Part shown: positions 10,739-21,700 of the stretch, one piece after another | Layout: each line of letters starts with the position of its first letter | Position numbering within the stretch: the stretch's first letter is position 1 | Source of the DNA: Bacteroidia bacterium | GTDB taxonomy: Bacteria > Bacteroidota > Bacteroidia > B-17B0 > Aurantibacillaceae | Assembly: GCA_026003255.1 (NCBI GenBank) | Contig: BPGX01000004.1 | Coordinates: 62,001-126,000 of the forward strand | Reading direction: 5' to 3' | Length of the DNA: 64,000 nt | Position numbers and translations under genes: made by a program | Notes under the pieces: generated by a model | Told to the model about the DNA's origin: nothing | Database searches by the model: none | Seen by the model: only the letters and a program-made list of their open reading frames with translations

Positions 10739-10746
10739 TAAATTTG
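10739..10746 (+). promoter_or_regulatory. Predicted -7 box of the second adhesin operon
   Basis: TAAATTTG (10739-10746) lies 12 bases before the ATG at 10759, with TTTG at 10714-10717 giving a 21-base spacer. It would drive the three closely spaced genes from 10759 to 21975. The leader would be very short. Confidence 0.5.
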
Positions 10747-10758
10747 CAAAAAAAAAAT

Positions 10759-13700
10759 ATGTTTCTTAAAAAGAGATTTATTCTATTATGTATAAGTGTG
10801 TTTATTTTTAAGTTAATCAAACCACAAATTACTTATACTTTTAATGCATCAAATGGAAGTTTTAATGCTTTACCGGGTGGTGCTACTACAATTTTTGGTG
10901 CTGGTGTGGACGATCAAATAAGTCCACCTATTGCAATTGGTTTTAATTTTCTGTTTGGGTGTCAATTGTATGACACAATGCAGGTGAGCTCTAATGGTTT
11001 TATTTATTTGACAACAACAAGTAATACGATAACGAATTCCTATCCTAATAATGATTTAGCTAATGTAGCAGACAGACCAATCATTGCTCCATTATGGGAT
11101 GATTTAAGGACTTCTCCTATAGGTGGTAAGGTGGTATATAGACGAACAGGGTCGCCCGGTAGTAGAGTGCTGACTGTTGAATGGAATACTATTCGTTGGG
11201 ATAAAGGCGCCTCACAATCTGCCATTCGATTTCAAGTAAAACTGTATGAAGGAAGCAATAAAATTGAATTTATTTATGACCCAATGGCTGGAAACGTTAA
11301 CAATGGCAGTGCTTCTATTGGATTAGCGGGTTTTGTTCCAGGAGATTATTATTCTGTGGATACTTTGGATATTTCAGCGGCCGTGAGTAAAACAGTCGAA
11401 ACTACTACTATCCAAAACAAACCCAGTCCGGGTTTAACTTTTGAATTTGGTCCACAATGTACAAATGTAGATGGAGGTGTCACAAGCATAAATAATCCTT
11501 TAACAACTGGATGTTATGGCAACAGTGAGAATGTTAATGTAACTATTAATAATTTTGGAAGTGTTGATATTTCTAATTTTCCTGTATCAGTAAAAATTAG
11601 TGGTGCAAATTCCCAATTGCTCACAGCAACCTATACCGGTACAATCACTGCCGGTTCAAGCGCTACTATGAATGTTGGTACAGCTAATATGACTAATCCA
11701 GGCACATATTACTTTAAAGCGTATACATCCATTGCGGGTGATTTGAACTTTAATAACGATACTACTTATGCTACTTTCTATAAACCACCAACTTTTGCTT
11801 TACCTCAGTATGTTGATTTTACAAATTACGATGGAACAAACCTGTCTACTTTATTTACGGGTTGGAATGAAGGACAGGGAGGATCAGTTCCAACAGGCAC
11901 CACCAGTGCTTGGGATTATGCCATTGGACTGGGCGATGCTACAAACTATACAGCAAAAGTTAATTTACTTTCAACAGTAAAAAATGAATGGATAATAGGC
12001 CCTATTGCTGTTCCCACTAATAGTACGATTTTAAGTTTTGATGCCGCAGTTACAAACGTAAATGATATAAATACACCCTCTACTATGGGAAGCGATGACG
12101 CATTATATGTGATGATTTCAACTGATTGTGGAATAACCTACACTCCTATCTTTACAGTAAATGCAAGTAATAATTTACCTAATAGTTTAACCAATTTTAC
12201 CGTATCTTTATCGAGTTATTCTAACACTCCAATAATTGTTGCTTTTTATGCTACCGATGGAACAGTAGCTGATCCTAATAATTATGATCTGCATATTGAT
12301 AACATCAATCTATATAACTTATTACCGACCGATGTTGGACCACTAAGTATTCTTCAGCCCACAAATTTTGACAATTGTTTTTTCAATGAAACATTTCTTG
12401 TGAAAGTGAAAAATTATGGAAGCAATGCTGTAAGTAGTAGTAATGTTGGCATTATTATTTCTGGACCTAATAATGGTACATTAAGCGGGACAACAGGAGC
12501 AATTTCATCGTTAGGAACAGCAACAATTAATCTCGGTAATTTCAATATGACAACACCGGGTACATACACAATTAAATTGTATGCCAGTACAGCAGGAGAT
12601 ATGAATGTATACAATGATACTCTTGTTTTTATTTACACAAGTGCAAAATTACCATATCCAACCCTGGAGACATTTGATAGTGCACCGCCGTTTGGCTTAC
12701 CAACTAATTGGAAAAACGATTTAATTAGTACAGAAAACTCATTTTATACTCGAATAACTGATTTAGTTTACGAACATGGTGCTGGTACACCCCCTACCAG
12801 AGGATTATGTTCTAACCTTTATATTTACAGCCCCAAATCCTGGGTGAAAACGCCAGTAGTTGGACCGCTAGGAAGTAATGCTGCTATTTCATTTTTGTAT
12901 AGAATAACAGATAATATCGATTATATAAATCCAGGTGGTCTTGCAACAAATTATAGTAATAATGACTCCATAAAAGTGTATGTTTCAAGTGATTGCGGAA
13001 GCACTTGGAATTTAATAGGATTTATAAATGGTGCTAGACATATTCAAACAACTGATTTTCAAAAAGCACAATTTTGTATAGGATCCTCTTATACCGGCCA
13101 ATATGTAAGATTAAAAATAGAAGCCAAATGGGCCGCTGGTGATTATTGGATAGATATAGATAGCGTACAAGTTTCTACATTTGACAAGCCCTTCATATAT
13201 GCAACCAATAATCCTTTATGTGCAGGGTTAAGTACAACTCTAATAACAACGGGTGGAGATAATTATTCATGGAATACAGGTGCTACAACAAATTCAATCG
13301 TAGTATCACCAACTACTACCACAATTTACACCTTACAGGTCTCAACTATTAATGGCTGCAGTGCAAGTAATACCATTCAAATTAGTGTTTACAATCAACC
13401 AACAATTTCTGTTACAGCTTCTTCTTCAACATTGTGTTTTGGTAATTCTGTTTCTTTAAGTCAAACGGGTTTAAATACATTTACATGGACAAATGGTATA
13501 AGTTCATCTACTCTCGATCCTGTTACATATACTCCCACAACTACTCAATCTTATACAGTATATGGCTATGATAACAATGGTTGCTTTGGTCAAAGTATTA
13601 CTACCATTTCTGTATTCCCAAATCCAACAATTACAACATCTGCTAGTTCATCAACATTGTGTGCACAAACTAATCTTACATTAAATGCTTCGGGTGCCGT

Positions 13701-14055
13701 AAATTATACATGGACAACTCCAACCTCAACCGTTACAAATAATCCTTATGTTTATATTCCAATTGCATCATCACCTGGCGTTCAATCATATACTGTAAGT
13801 GGAACTAACTCATTTGGTTGTCTGTCAACACAAATTCAAACAGTATATGTATATCCGTCTCCTAATCTAAATATTTCTGCTTCATCCAATGCCATTTGTG
13901 TTGGAAGTTCTGCCACGCTTGTTGCATCTGGTGCAAATAGTTACACATGGACAACGCCATCTGGAAATTTCCTACACAAATGTAATTGTTGTAAGTCCTA
14001 CTACAAATACAACTTATTCATTGAGTGGAACCAATTCTTATGGTTGCGTGAGTAA
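10759..14055 (+). CDS. Giant secreted adhesin-like protein, in-frame N-terminal part
   Basis: The ATG at 10759 gives MFLKKRFILLCISVFIF, a signal peptide. Then comes a NIDO-like sandwich (GFNFLFG, MQVSSNGFIYL, APLWDDL, YDPMAGNVNNGSASIGLAG), two CARDB-like segments (NVTINNFGSVDISNFPV and LVKVKNYGSNAVSSS), two MAM/jelly-roll-like segments, and Ig-like repeats with LCAGLSTTL, YSWNTGAT and VSPTTTT. True coding stops near 13968, where the frame shifts; the last about 28 residues given by this frame (from NFLHKCNC) are artefactual. Translation in shifted frames continues the same repeats and ends in a T9SS type A sorting domain (see the next entry). The intact protein would be about 1430 residues. 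Role inferred: surface adhesion or matrix. Confidence 0.75.
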   Translation: MFLKKRFILLCISVFIFKLIKPQITYTFNASNGSFNALPGGATTIFGAGVDDQISPPIAIGFNFLFGCQLYDTMQVSSNGFIYLTTTSNTITNSYPNNDLANVADRPIIAPLWDDLRTSPIGGKVVYRRTGSPGSRVLTVEWNTIRWDKGASQSAIRFQVKLYEGSNKIEFIYDPMAGNVNNGSASIGLAGFVPGDYYSVDTLDISAAVSKTVETTTIQNKPSPGLTFEFGPQCTNVDGGVTSINNPLTTGCYGNSENVNVTINNFGSVDISNFPVSVKISGANSQLLTATYTGTITAGSSATMNVGTANMTNPGTYYFKAYTSIAGDLNFNNDTTYATFYKPPTFALPQYVDFTNYDGTNLSTLFTGWNEGQGGSVPTGTTSAWDYAIGLGDATNYTAKVNLLSTVKNEWIIGPIAVPTNSTILSFDAAVTNVNDINTPSTMGSDDALYVMISTDCGITYTPIFTVNASNNLPNSLTNFTVSLSSYSNTPIIVAFYATDGTVADPNNYDLHIDNINLYNLLPTDVGPLSILQPTNFDNCFFNETFLVKVKNYGSNAVSSSNVGIIISGPNNGTLSGTTGAISSLGTATINLGNFNMTTPGTYTIKLYASTAGDMNVYNDTLVFIYTSAKLPYPTLETFDSAPPFGLPTNWKNDLISTENSFYTRITDLVYEHGAGTPPTRGLCSNLYIYSPKSWVKTPVVGPLGSNAAISFLYRITDNIDYINPGGLATNYSNNDSIKVYVSSDCGSTWNLIGFINGARHIQTTDFQKAQFCIGSSYTGQYVRLKIEAKWAAGDYWIDIDSVQVSTFDKPFIYATNNPLCAGLSTTLITTGGDNYSWNTGATTNSIVVSPTTTTIYTLQVSTINGCSASNTIQISVYNQPTISVTASSSTLCFGNSVSLSQTGLNTFTWTNGISSSTLDPVTYTPTTTQSYTVYGYDNNGCFGQSITTISVFPNPTITTSASSSTLCAQTNLTLNASGAVNYTWTTPTSTVTNNPYVYIPIASSPGVQSYTVSGTNSFGCLSTQIQTVYVYPSPNLNISASSNAICVGSSATLVASGANSYTWTTPSGNFLHKCNCCKSYYKYNLFIEWNQFLWLRE

Positions 14056-15050
14056 TAATCAATTTGTTTTTATCGGTTGTTCCACAACCTACAGTAAGTA
14101 TCTCTATCCCCTCAAATACTGTTTGTTCTGGTCAAAACATTTACAATGAGTGCTTCTGGTGCTACTTCTTATTCATGGATTTCTAGTCAAGGTAATTATT
14201 ATAATAGTTCTACAGTAACCACATCTTTATCGGCTAACACATCTTATACTGTTACTGGGTTTTTCTGGCAATTGTTCCGATACTAAAACTGTTCAAATTT
14301 ATGTTTCCAGCGTACCAAATATTAATGTCCTTTTCAACATCATCGGTTATTTGTGATGTTGGTACTGTAACCTTGTCAGCCAGTGGAGCAAGTAATTACA
14401 CATGGACTGGGTCAGATGGATCTACATATAATAGTAATGTCCATAGTTGTAAGTCCAACAGTAAAACACAACCTACTCTGTACAAGGTAGTCAGGGTATA
14501 TGTACAAGTAATACTAAAACAATTAATATTGCCGTATCCCAAATAACATCTACTATACAAAACACAAGATGCAATTCAACCAATTTGTAATAATGGATCA
14601 GCAACAATAACAGTTAATGGCGGTATTGGAAACTACTCGTATACATGGACGCCGGGTAATTATCATTCCAATCAAGTGAACTTTTTGTATAATGGAACAT
14701 ACACTGTATCAGTAAAAGATCAGGCAGGATGTACTAAAAATTATACACTCAGTATAGGATGTGTTACAGGAATTGAAGAATACTTCTTGGGAAATACCAA
14801 AATATACCCTAATCCAACTTCACAATTTCTATATTTAGAAAGTGATATGGTAAAAAATTTGAATGAATTAAATATTACGATATTAAACTCATTAGGTCAA
14901 AAAATGTTACCAAGAAGTTATTACACTTTAAACAATAAAATCTTGATTGATGTTTCGGATATTGCAGATGGGGTTTATATCTTACTTTTAATGGATAAAG
15001 AAAATACAGTTTTGAAAAACATTAAATTCATTAAATCTATCCACAAATAA
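13968..15050 (+). pseudogene. Frameshifted C-terminal part of the 10759 gene, with T9SS type A sorting domain
   Basis: Reading all three frames together reconstructs a continuous protein: YTNVIVVSPTTNTTYSLSG, VPQPTVSISIPSNTVCSGQN, MSASGATSYSWISSQGNYY, FSTSSVICDVGTVTLSAS, SNTKTINIAVSQITS, ICNNGSATITVNGGIG, then YNGTYTVSVKDQAGC. It ends IEEYFLGNTKIYPNPTSQ...LNSLGQKM...DGVYILLL, a type A sorting domain. Each junction needs the removal of one base from a short run: TTT 13968-13970, TTTTT 14067-14071, TTT 14140-14142, TTTTT 14260-14264, CC/TTTT 14329-14334, CC 14441-14442, AAAA 14463-14466, AAAA 14559-14562. Eight +1 events take frame 1 to frame 3, exactly as observed. The uniform pattern points to consensus errors more than to decay. 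The last in-frame segment spans 14676-15050. Confidence 0.75.
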
Positions 15051-15087
15051 AAAAAATAAACTATGAAAAATAAATTAATTTTTAATT

Positions 15088-18000
15088 GTGATATTTATTT
15101 TGTGGGTAGTACACAATGGTTTAATCTTCGCTCAGATAAACGAAACTGAAATTGAATATCAAGAGAGAAAGTTTGTTGAGAAACTGGCAATATATCCTTT
15201 TGATGAAGATTCTTTAAAGGGATTTGATGAAGCACGGATTTCAAAAGAAATAGAAAGTGAAACAAAAGATCCATTAGAACAAAAATTTTTTAATGTATTT
15301 AAAGAAAAGAGAATTTATATTAATCACAAATATAATTTACATCATGAATTAGAGGATTTAGGTTATGATGTATCCTATTTAAACAATAAATTTGACAACA
15401 ATTCAGTTTTGAGTGTCGCGTGCAACAATGAAGATTTTGAAACAGGGGATTTTACGGGTTGGATTGTCAATACAGGTGTAGTTTCAGACGCATGTTCGGG
15501 TGCTGGTTGTTGTGGGTCTGGTTTTGGTTTAGCCACTGTGATGACTACTCCTTTTAGTGACCCTTATGTAGGTGCCATACCAGCTTCACCTTTTGGTGGT
15601 ACACGAGTAGCAAAATTAAATGATGTCGCAGTGGGAGCAAGAGCTGTAAGAATTCGAAAAAACATCAATGTTACTCCCAATAATGCTTTGTTTCAGTTTG
15701 CTTATATTGCTGTATTGAATGTCCCCTCTAATTCACATCCCTGCTGTGCGGTACCCAAAATCAAAATTCGAATAATAGATCCTTCTGGTAATATTTTAGG
15801 TTGTCCACAAGTAGAAATTTCGGTTCCACAAGGTGGTTGTCCTCCATTACCTGCTGGTTGGGTTAATGCAGGTTCCGTCGTATATAATCCAACATGGCAA
15901 ATTGGTTCTATTGACTTAACGAGTTTTTTAGGACAAAACATTAGTATCATTGTGGATGTATATGACTGCACGTGGACAGGGCATTTTGGCTATGCTTATT
16001 TTGATGCTATATGTAAACCAATCACAATTGATGTAAATGGTATACAATTTCCTGCTGGCAACAATAATATCAATGTAACGGCTTGTGGGGCTTCAACCGC
16101 TACTCTTACTGCCCCTGCTGGATTAGCACCATATAATTGGAATGGACCTCCCAGTAGTGGAATAACAAATAATCCTAATCAAACAATTACAACCACTGTC
16201 GCTGGAGTATACACATTAGTCATGAGTCCACCGGGAATATGTGCCCCTATTGTTAAAACCATGACATTAAATTTTTCGCCACCTATTACACTTTCTGTAA
16301 ATAGTAGTTCTACAACTATATGTTCCGGGCAAAGTGCCACATTATCCGCTAATCCAAGTATGTCGGGCGGAACATTTACATGGATACCTACTGGATCTAA
16401 TTCTTCCAGTGTAATTGTTTCTCCACCTTCATCACAAGTTTATACAGTCAATTATACTGCACCCAATAGTTGTCCTGCTTCTGCTACATTTACATTAAAT
16501 GTTAATCCAACACCAACTATTGCATTATCATCAGGTACATTATGTAGCGGAAATTCAATTATTATAACCTCCACTGTAAATCCTTCTTCAGGATTAAGTT
16601 ATACATGGCTTCCCGGTGGGAATAATTCTCCTAATATCACAGATACTCCTCCTATTACAACCACTTATACACTTTTAGTTCAAACCTCTGCTGGATGCTT
16701 TAATACAACTGCTACTACAATCACAGTTTTCCCTACACCTACTATCACTGTGTCTAATCAAACAATATGTAATCAATCAAGTACAATACTGAATCCAACT
16801 ATTTCGCCATCTGGTGGGAATTATACATGGATGCCAACAGGACAAACTTCTTCTTCAATAGCCGTATCACCAACTACTAATACTTCATATACGGTAAATT
16901 ATCTTTCATTAGATGGTTGTTTTCAATCTGCGGTTATTAACGTAAATGTTAATCCATCTCCAACAGTTTCAATTAGTAATTATACTTATTGTTCATCACC
17001 CAACAATTTTATCATACTTTCTGCCAGTTCAGTTAATCCTCCTGGTGGAACATACATCTGGTGGCCATCAGGAACAATTAATTCAACTATCGCTGTCTCT
17101 CCCTCAGTAACCACAACCTATACTTTAGATTACATTGATCCGAACAATGGTTGTAAAACATCAGCAACATCAACAGTGGTTGTAAGACCAGGATTTTTAA
17201 TATTAAATTTTAATCCTGATAATTGGTATAAATGTGAAGGAAATGCTAGCTTTACTCTCACTCCAAACATTTTAACCTCTACTGGTTCATACAGCATTGC
17301 TTGGAACTTTGGAGCAGCTGGTAACCCTTCTATTTCTTTTTCAAATCCTGGATTTACTCAATACAACACTCCTGGAACATACCCTATCACATTAATTGGT
17401 ACTAATTTATTGAGTAACTGTAAAGATAGCATAACTAAATTTGTTCATGTAGAACCACTTCCTGATTTAGATTTTATTTATAATACTAAAAGTTGTCAAA
17501 GTGATAGTATTTATTTCACTAATTTATCCTGGGTAGGAGGATTAAGTCAAATTACCGGATGGCTCTGGAATTTTGGTGATGGAAATTTTTCTACTCAACA
17601 ACATCCAGCACATCATTATACCAATAATGGAGTTTATTCTGTAACCTTGAGCGCTGTAACTGATTATGGTTGTACATCATCGATTACTAAAACAATAAAT
17701 GTTTCACCAAATAGTGCAGCAGGAATAGTGATTTCTTCTCAAACAGTATGCGCCTCTTCTGCTAATGGTACTTTGCAGTTAAGTGGCAATGTAGGTCAGG
17801 TGCTTCAATGGGAATATTCGGATAACTATGGAGTAAATTGGTATGTAATAAATAATACTTCCATAGTTCAACCATTTAGTAATATACAATCTACAAGATG
17901 GTATAGAGCATTAATTAAAAGCGACGATTGCCCTGCAATGTATACTACACCATTTGCGACAATTACAGTGGATATGCCCAGTAAAGCAGGTGAAATATTA

Positions 18001-18762
18001 ACCAATAGTACTGTAGTTTGTATTGAAGGCAACACTTTATCACTAACAACGAATAATTACATTGGAACAATTGAATACTGGCTTTTATCTCAAGATGGCA
18101 TAAACTGGGATACAATTCCTGGATCTTATGGACAAAATCCTTTGCAAATCACAAACTTAAATGATACTTCTTATTTTCAAGTTTTAGTAAAAAATGGTGT
18201 ATGCCCTGTAGATTCTTCTAATAAAATTACTGTATATGTTCAAAAATTCAATGCAACAACTCCTCTTTCTTATACAAATACTATTAGTTTGGGAGATAGT
18301 ATTCAGCTCGTTGCGGAAGGAGGAACACAATTTAACTGGCAACCACCATATAACATTAATAATCCGTTTATTTTCAATCCAATTGTATGGCCACAGAAAG
18401 ATACTAATTATGCAGTAATAGTCACCAATCAATATGGTTGTAAGGACACATTGTCTTTTAGAATTATCGTTAATAAAGATTTTCAACTTATTATTGCTAA
18501 TACTATTACTCCCAATAACGATGGTAAAAATGACATCTGGTGGATAGGTAATATTGAAAACTACAATGAAAATGAAGTATTTATATTCAATCGTTATGGA
18601 CAAATGATTTATCAAGCAAAAAATTATGATAATAAAAAAATTTATTGGGATGGTACTTATCAAGGTCAAAAAGTACCAGATGGAACTTATTACTACGTAT
18701 TAAAATTTAATAATGCTGAAACAATTTTTAAAGGTCACATTAATGTGATTTCTTCTCATTAA
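15088..18762 (+). CDS. Giant secreted PKD/Ig-like protein with gliding-type T9SS C-terminal domain
   Basis: This protein of about 1224 residues has a helical N-terminal stretch (ERKFVEKLAIYPFDED), a Cys-rich jelly-roll domain (DFETGDFTGWIVNTG; residues about 110-310), and four to five Ig-like repeats (TICSGQSATLSANPSMSGG, YTWLPGGNNS). Two PKD domains (WNFGAAG, WNFGDGN) and a gliding-type CTD follow (NTITPNNDGKNDIWW, FNRYGQMIYQ, YWDGTYQGQKVPDGTYYY, ending INVISSH). The GTG at 15088 gives only half a signal peptide. An ATG at 15063 lies one frame off; removing one base from the T5/A2 run at 15079-15085 joins MKNKLIF to IVIFILWVVHNGLIFAQ, a complete signal. I therefore think the true start is 15063 and that this is a ninth +1 error. 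It starts 13-38 bases after the preceding gene and is likely in one operon with it. Confidence 0.85.
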   Translation: MIFILWVVHNGLIFAQINETEIEYQERKFVEKLAIYPFDEDSLKGFDEARISKEIESETKDPLEQKFFNVFKEKRIYINHKYNLHHELEDLGYDVSYLNNKFDNNSVLSVACNNEDFETGDFTGWIVNTGVVSDACSGAGCCGSGFGLATVMTTPFSDPYVGAIPASPFGGTRVAKLNDVAVGARAVRIRKNINVTPNNALFQFAYIAVLNVPSNSHPCCAVPKIKIRIIDPSGNILGCPQVEISVPQGGCPPLPAGWVNAGSVVYNPTWQIGSIDLTSFLGQNISIIVDVYDCTWTGHFGYAYFDAICKPITIDVNGIQFPAGNNNINVTACGASTATLTAPAGLAPYNWNGPPSSGITNNPNQTITTTVAGVYTLVMSPPGICAPIVKTMTLNFSPPITLSVNSSSTTICSGQSATLSANPSMSGGTFTWIPTGSNSSSVIVSPPSSQVYTVNYTAPNSCPASATFTLNVNPTPTIALSSGTLCSGNSIIITSTVNPSSGLSYTWLPGGNNSPNITDTPPITTTYTLLVQTSAGCFNTTATTITVFPTPTITVSNQTICNQSSTILNPTISPSGGNYTWMPTGQTSSSIAVSPTTNTSYTVNYLSLDGCFQSAVINVNVNPSPTVSISNYTYCSSPNNFIILSASSVNPPGGTYIWWPSGTINSTIAVSPSVTTTYTLDYIDPNNGCKTSATSTVVVRPGFLILNFNPDNWYKCEGNASFTLTPNILTSTGSYSIAWNFGAAGNPSISFSNPGFTQYNTPGTYPITLIGTNLLSNCKDSITKFVHVEPLPDLDFIYNTKSCQSDSIYFTNLSWVGGLSQITGWLWNFGDGNFSTQQHPAHHYTNNGVYSVTLSAVTDYGCTSSITKTINVSPNSAAGIVISSQTVCASSANGTLQLSGNVGQVLQWEYSDNYGVNWYVINNTSIVQPFSNIQSTRWYRALIKSDDCPAMYTTPFATITVDMPSKAGEILTNSTVVCIEGNTLSLTTNNYIGTIEYWLLSQDGINWDTIPGSYGQNPLQITNLNDTSYFQVLVKNGVCPVDSSNKITVYVQKFNATTPLSYTNTISLGDSIQLVAEGGTQFNWQPPYNINNPFIFNPIVWPQKDTNYAVIVTNQYGCKDTLSFRIIVNKDFQLIIANTITPNNDGKNDIWWIGNIENYNENEVFIFNRYGQMIYQAKNYDNKKIYWDGTYQGQKVPDGTYYYVLKFNNAETIFKGHINVISSH

Positions 18763-18783
18763 CTTACTCTCAAAAATAATCTT

Positions 18784-21700
18784 ATGATCAAAAAATACAT
18801 TCTTTTAGTGAATACATTATTGTGTATTGTTGTACTTAAATTGGAAGCACAAAATCAAGGCACTTACGTGAAAACGTTTAATTTTCCGGGTTATACCGGT
18901 GCTCATTCTTTGTATAAGACGCAAGATGATGGATATGTTTTAACTGGTGAAATGAGAGAAACATCCAGTGGCGATGCTAACATGTATTTGTATAAAGCAA
19001 GTGCTTGTGGAAATGTTGAATGGTTTAGAACTTTTGGTTCTTCCACAAACGATGGTGCTAACGAAGTCAAACAACATTCTACTAATGGCTATCTTATAAC
19101 GGGCTATTATGATGATAATAACGGAGGAGGGGATAAAAAAGATGTTTCTATTTTGAAAACCGATGTATTTGGTAACGTCATCTGGCATTCTACATTGAAT
19201 AACAGTGTTGCTAACGATGAAGATGAGGGAAATGATTTAATTGAACTGCCGGGAGGCAATGTAATTGTTGGCGGATACACCAGTAACTTTCCGTGGAGTG
19301 GTAGAAATGGTTTTTTCTCAATTATTTCAGGTGGTACTGGTGCAATGATTGCTACAAAAGTTATTGGAAATAATGGTAATGATGTAGTTGAATTTGTTAT
19401 TGGTGGTAGTTTAAATGATTTTTATATTGGAGGTTACACTAATTCTTTTGGTGCAGGTCAAAATGATATATTTCTTGCTAATGTAGATGCAAGTGGAAAT
19501 ATACTATGGATAAAAACTTATGGGACTTCAGCAAATGAAGGAGGACCAAAAGAAATAAAAGCTATCAGGGTCCCCACAGGGATATTAATTGTAAGTTATA
19601 CCGACAATACAACACTCACAGCTGGTGGAAAGGATATTCTTTTAATCAATGTTGACTTAAGTGGAAATGTATTGTGGGCAAGAGTGTATGGAGGTAATCA
19701 GGATGAAAGTGGAAAAAATATAATAATTTCTTCTCTTGGAGGATACCTCGTAACAGGATACACTAATACATTTACAAATGGAGATAGAGATGCTTTTGTA
19801 ATGAGATTGGACAATAGTGGAAATTACTTATGGTCAAAGAGTTATGGAAATATTGGGTGTGATTATGGAAATGATATCATCGACATGGGCATGGGCTACA
19901 TAATTTCTAACAACTATAATAATACCTTAAATACTTGTTCTTTTAATAATGAGTACGATCCTTTAATAATTAAAATTGATTCTATTGGTAATTCAGGATG
20001 TAATAATGTTTCTGCATTTTTTAGCTCAAATATTATAACTTCAAGCATCATATCTAATAACATTAATGTTAGTTCTAATTCACAGGATATCACAAGTAAC
20101 ATACAAACACAGTATCCGGTTCCGTATTCAACTAATCCAGTTATCAATGAACAATTTAATTGCTATTCCTGCTCAAATGTATCAGCAGCTTTTTCAACTT
20201 CTACCAATACACTTTGTACAGGAGATTATATTATACTTCAAAATACCTCTGGTGGAAGCGGAGGTACCTGTTTTCAGTGGATAATTAACAATTCGCAAAT
20301 AATAAATTACAAAGATACTCTTATTTTACAACCCAACCCTGGTTCCTATGTGGTCCAACTGAATGCTATTTGTGGTAATACCGTATCAAGTTATAATCAA
20401 ACAATAACAGTTTATCCTAAACCATACAGTCAATTTACTTTCACCAATAATACATGTTTTGAAAATCTGCCAACGAATTATCTCAATATAGGTTCGAGTG
20501 GAATTGGATATAGTTATACATGGTACCTTGGTTCAGGGGCTACTCCTTCAACTGTGAATACACCTAATGCCAATAACATTACATACGCTTATCCCGGCAT
20601 CAAAAATGTAGCTTTAGTTATTACTAACTCTTATGGTTGTAAAGATTCTGTAATGCATCTGGTATCAATAGAACCTTCTCCGAGTGTGGATTTTCTGGTC
20701 AGTAAAAACCCTGCTTGTATATCTGATACTATTTACTTTATCAATAATAGTTGGATAGGAAGCGGAAGTATATTAAATAATTTTTACTGGAATTTTGGAG
20801 ACGGAAATACTAGCACACAAAAAAATCCTTTTCATAAGTATTCCACCGCCGGCACCTTTACAGTAACCCTTGTGGCTACTTCTGATTATGGTTGCGATGA
20901 CACAGCTCAATATACTATCCAGATTGATAATTTATCCGTATCTGGGAACATAACTCCATCTTTTACAACGGTCTGTGAAGGATCTAATTTAGGTACCTTA
21001 ATTGTTAATGGCTTTAACAGCGAAATTCAATTCTGGCAAATGAGCGTAGATAGTGGAAAAACATGGTCTGTATTATCTAATACAGCATCTATTCAGGGCT
21101 ATTATAATTTAACCAATACTACACTATTTTCTGCATGGGTTTATAATGGAACATGTCCGCCGGTGGCTACCCCTATTGCAACGGTTCAAGTAGACAAAAA
21201 ATCAGATGCCGGTATATTATTGAAAGACACAGTGGTTTGTTATGGTGTAAATTCTGGCACTCTTACTCTTACGAATTATTTCTCTACAATTCAAAATTGG
21301 ATAATGTATGATGCTACCAATGGTTATCAAATCATTCCAAATACGAACTCAAGTTATACCTTTAATAATTTAACAGATACTACTCAATTTGCAGCAGTGG
21401 TTCAAAACGGTGTTTGCCCATCTGATACATCTAATTATGTTACTGTTTATGTTCAACAATTCAATGGTGCTATTGCTTTTCCACTCGATACTTCCATCAG
21501 CCTGGGATATTCAGTCCAAATAACTGCCACCGGTGGTTCAAATTACGCCTGGACCCCCAACTATAATATTTCAGACACAACTGCTTTCAATCCAATAGTT
21601 TGGCCATATAAAGACACTACTTATTTTGTAATAGTGACAAATCAATATGGTTGTGTTGATACGGCATCAGTAAGAATATTTGTTGAAAAGGATTACAAAC

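Noticed and set aside
10445-10820. Small frames over the REP-like element on both strands
   Set aside because: They translate the palindrome (for example HCERSEAIS); such peptides are a known annotation artefact of this repeat.
14056-14675. Several small independent genes after the 10759 frame
   Set aside because: The pieces are consecutive segments of one adhesin in shifted frames, as shown by the repeat pattern.
18184-18669. 161-codon minus-strand open frame
   Set aside because: It lies antisense to the conserved CTD of the 15088 gene; its composition is Ile-rich and has no start context, as expected from a shadow frame.
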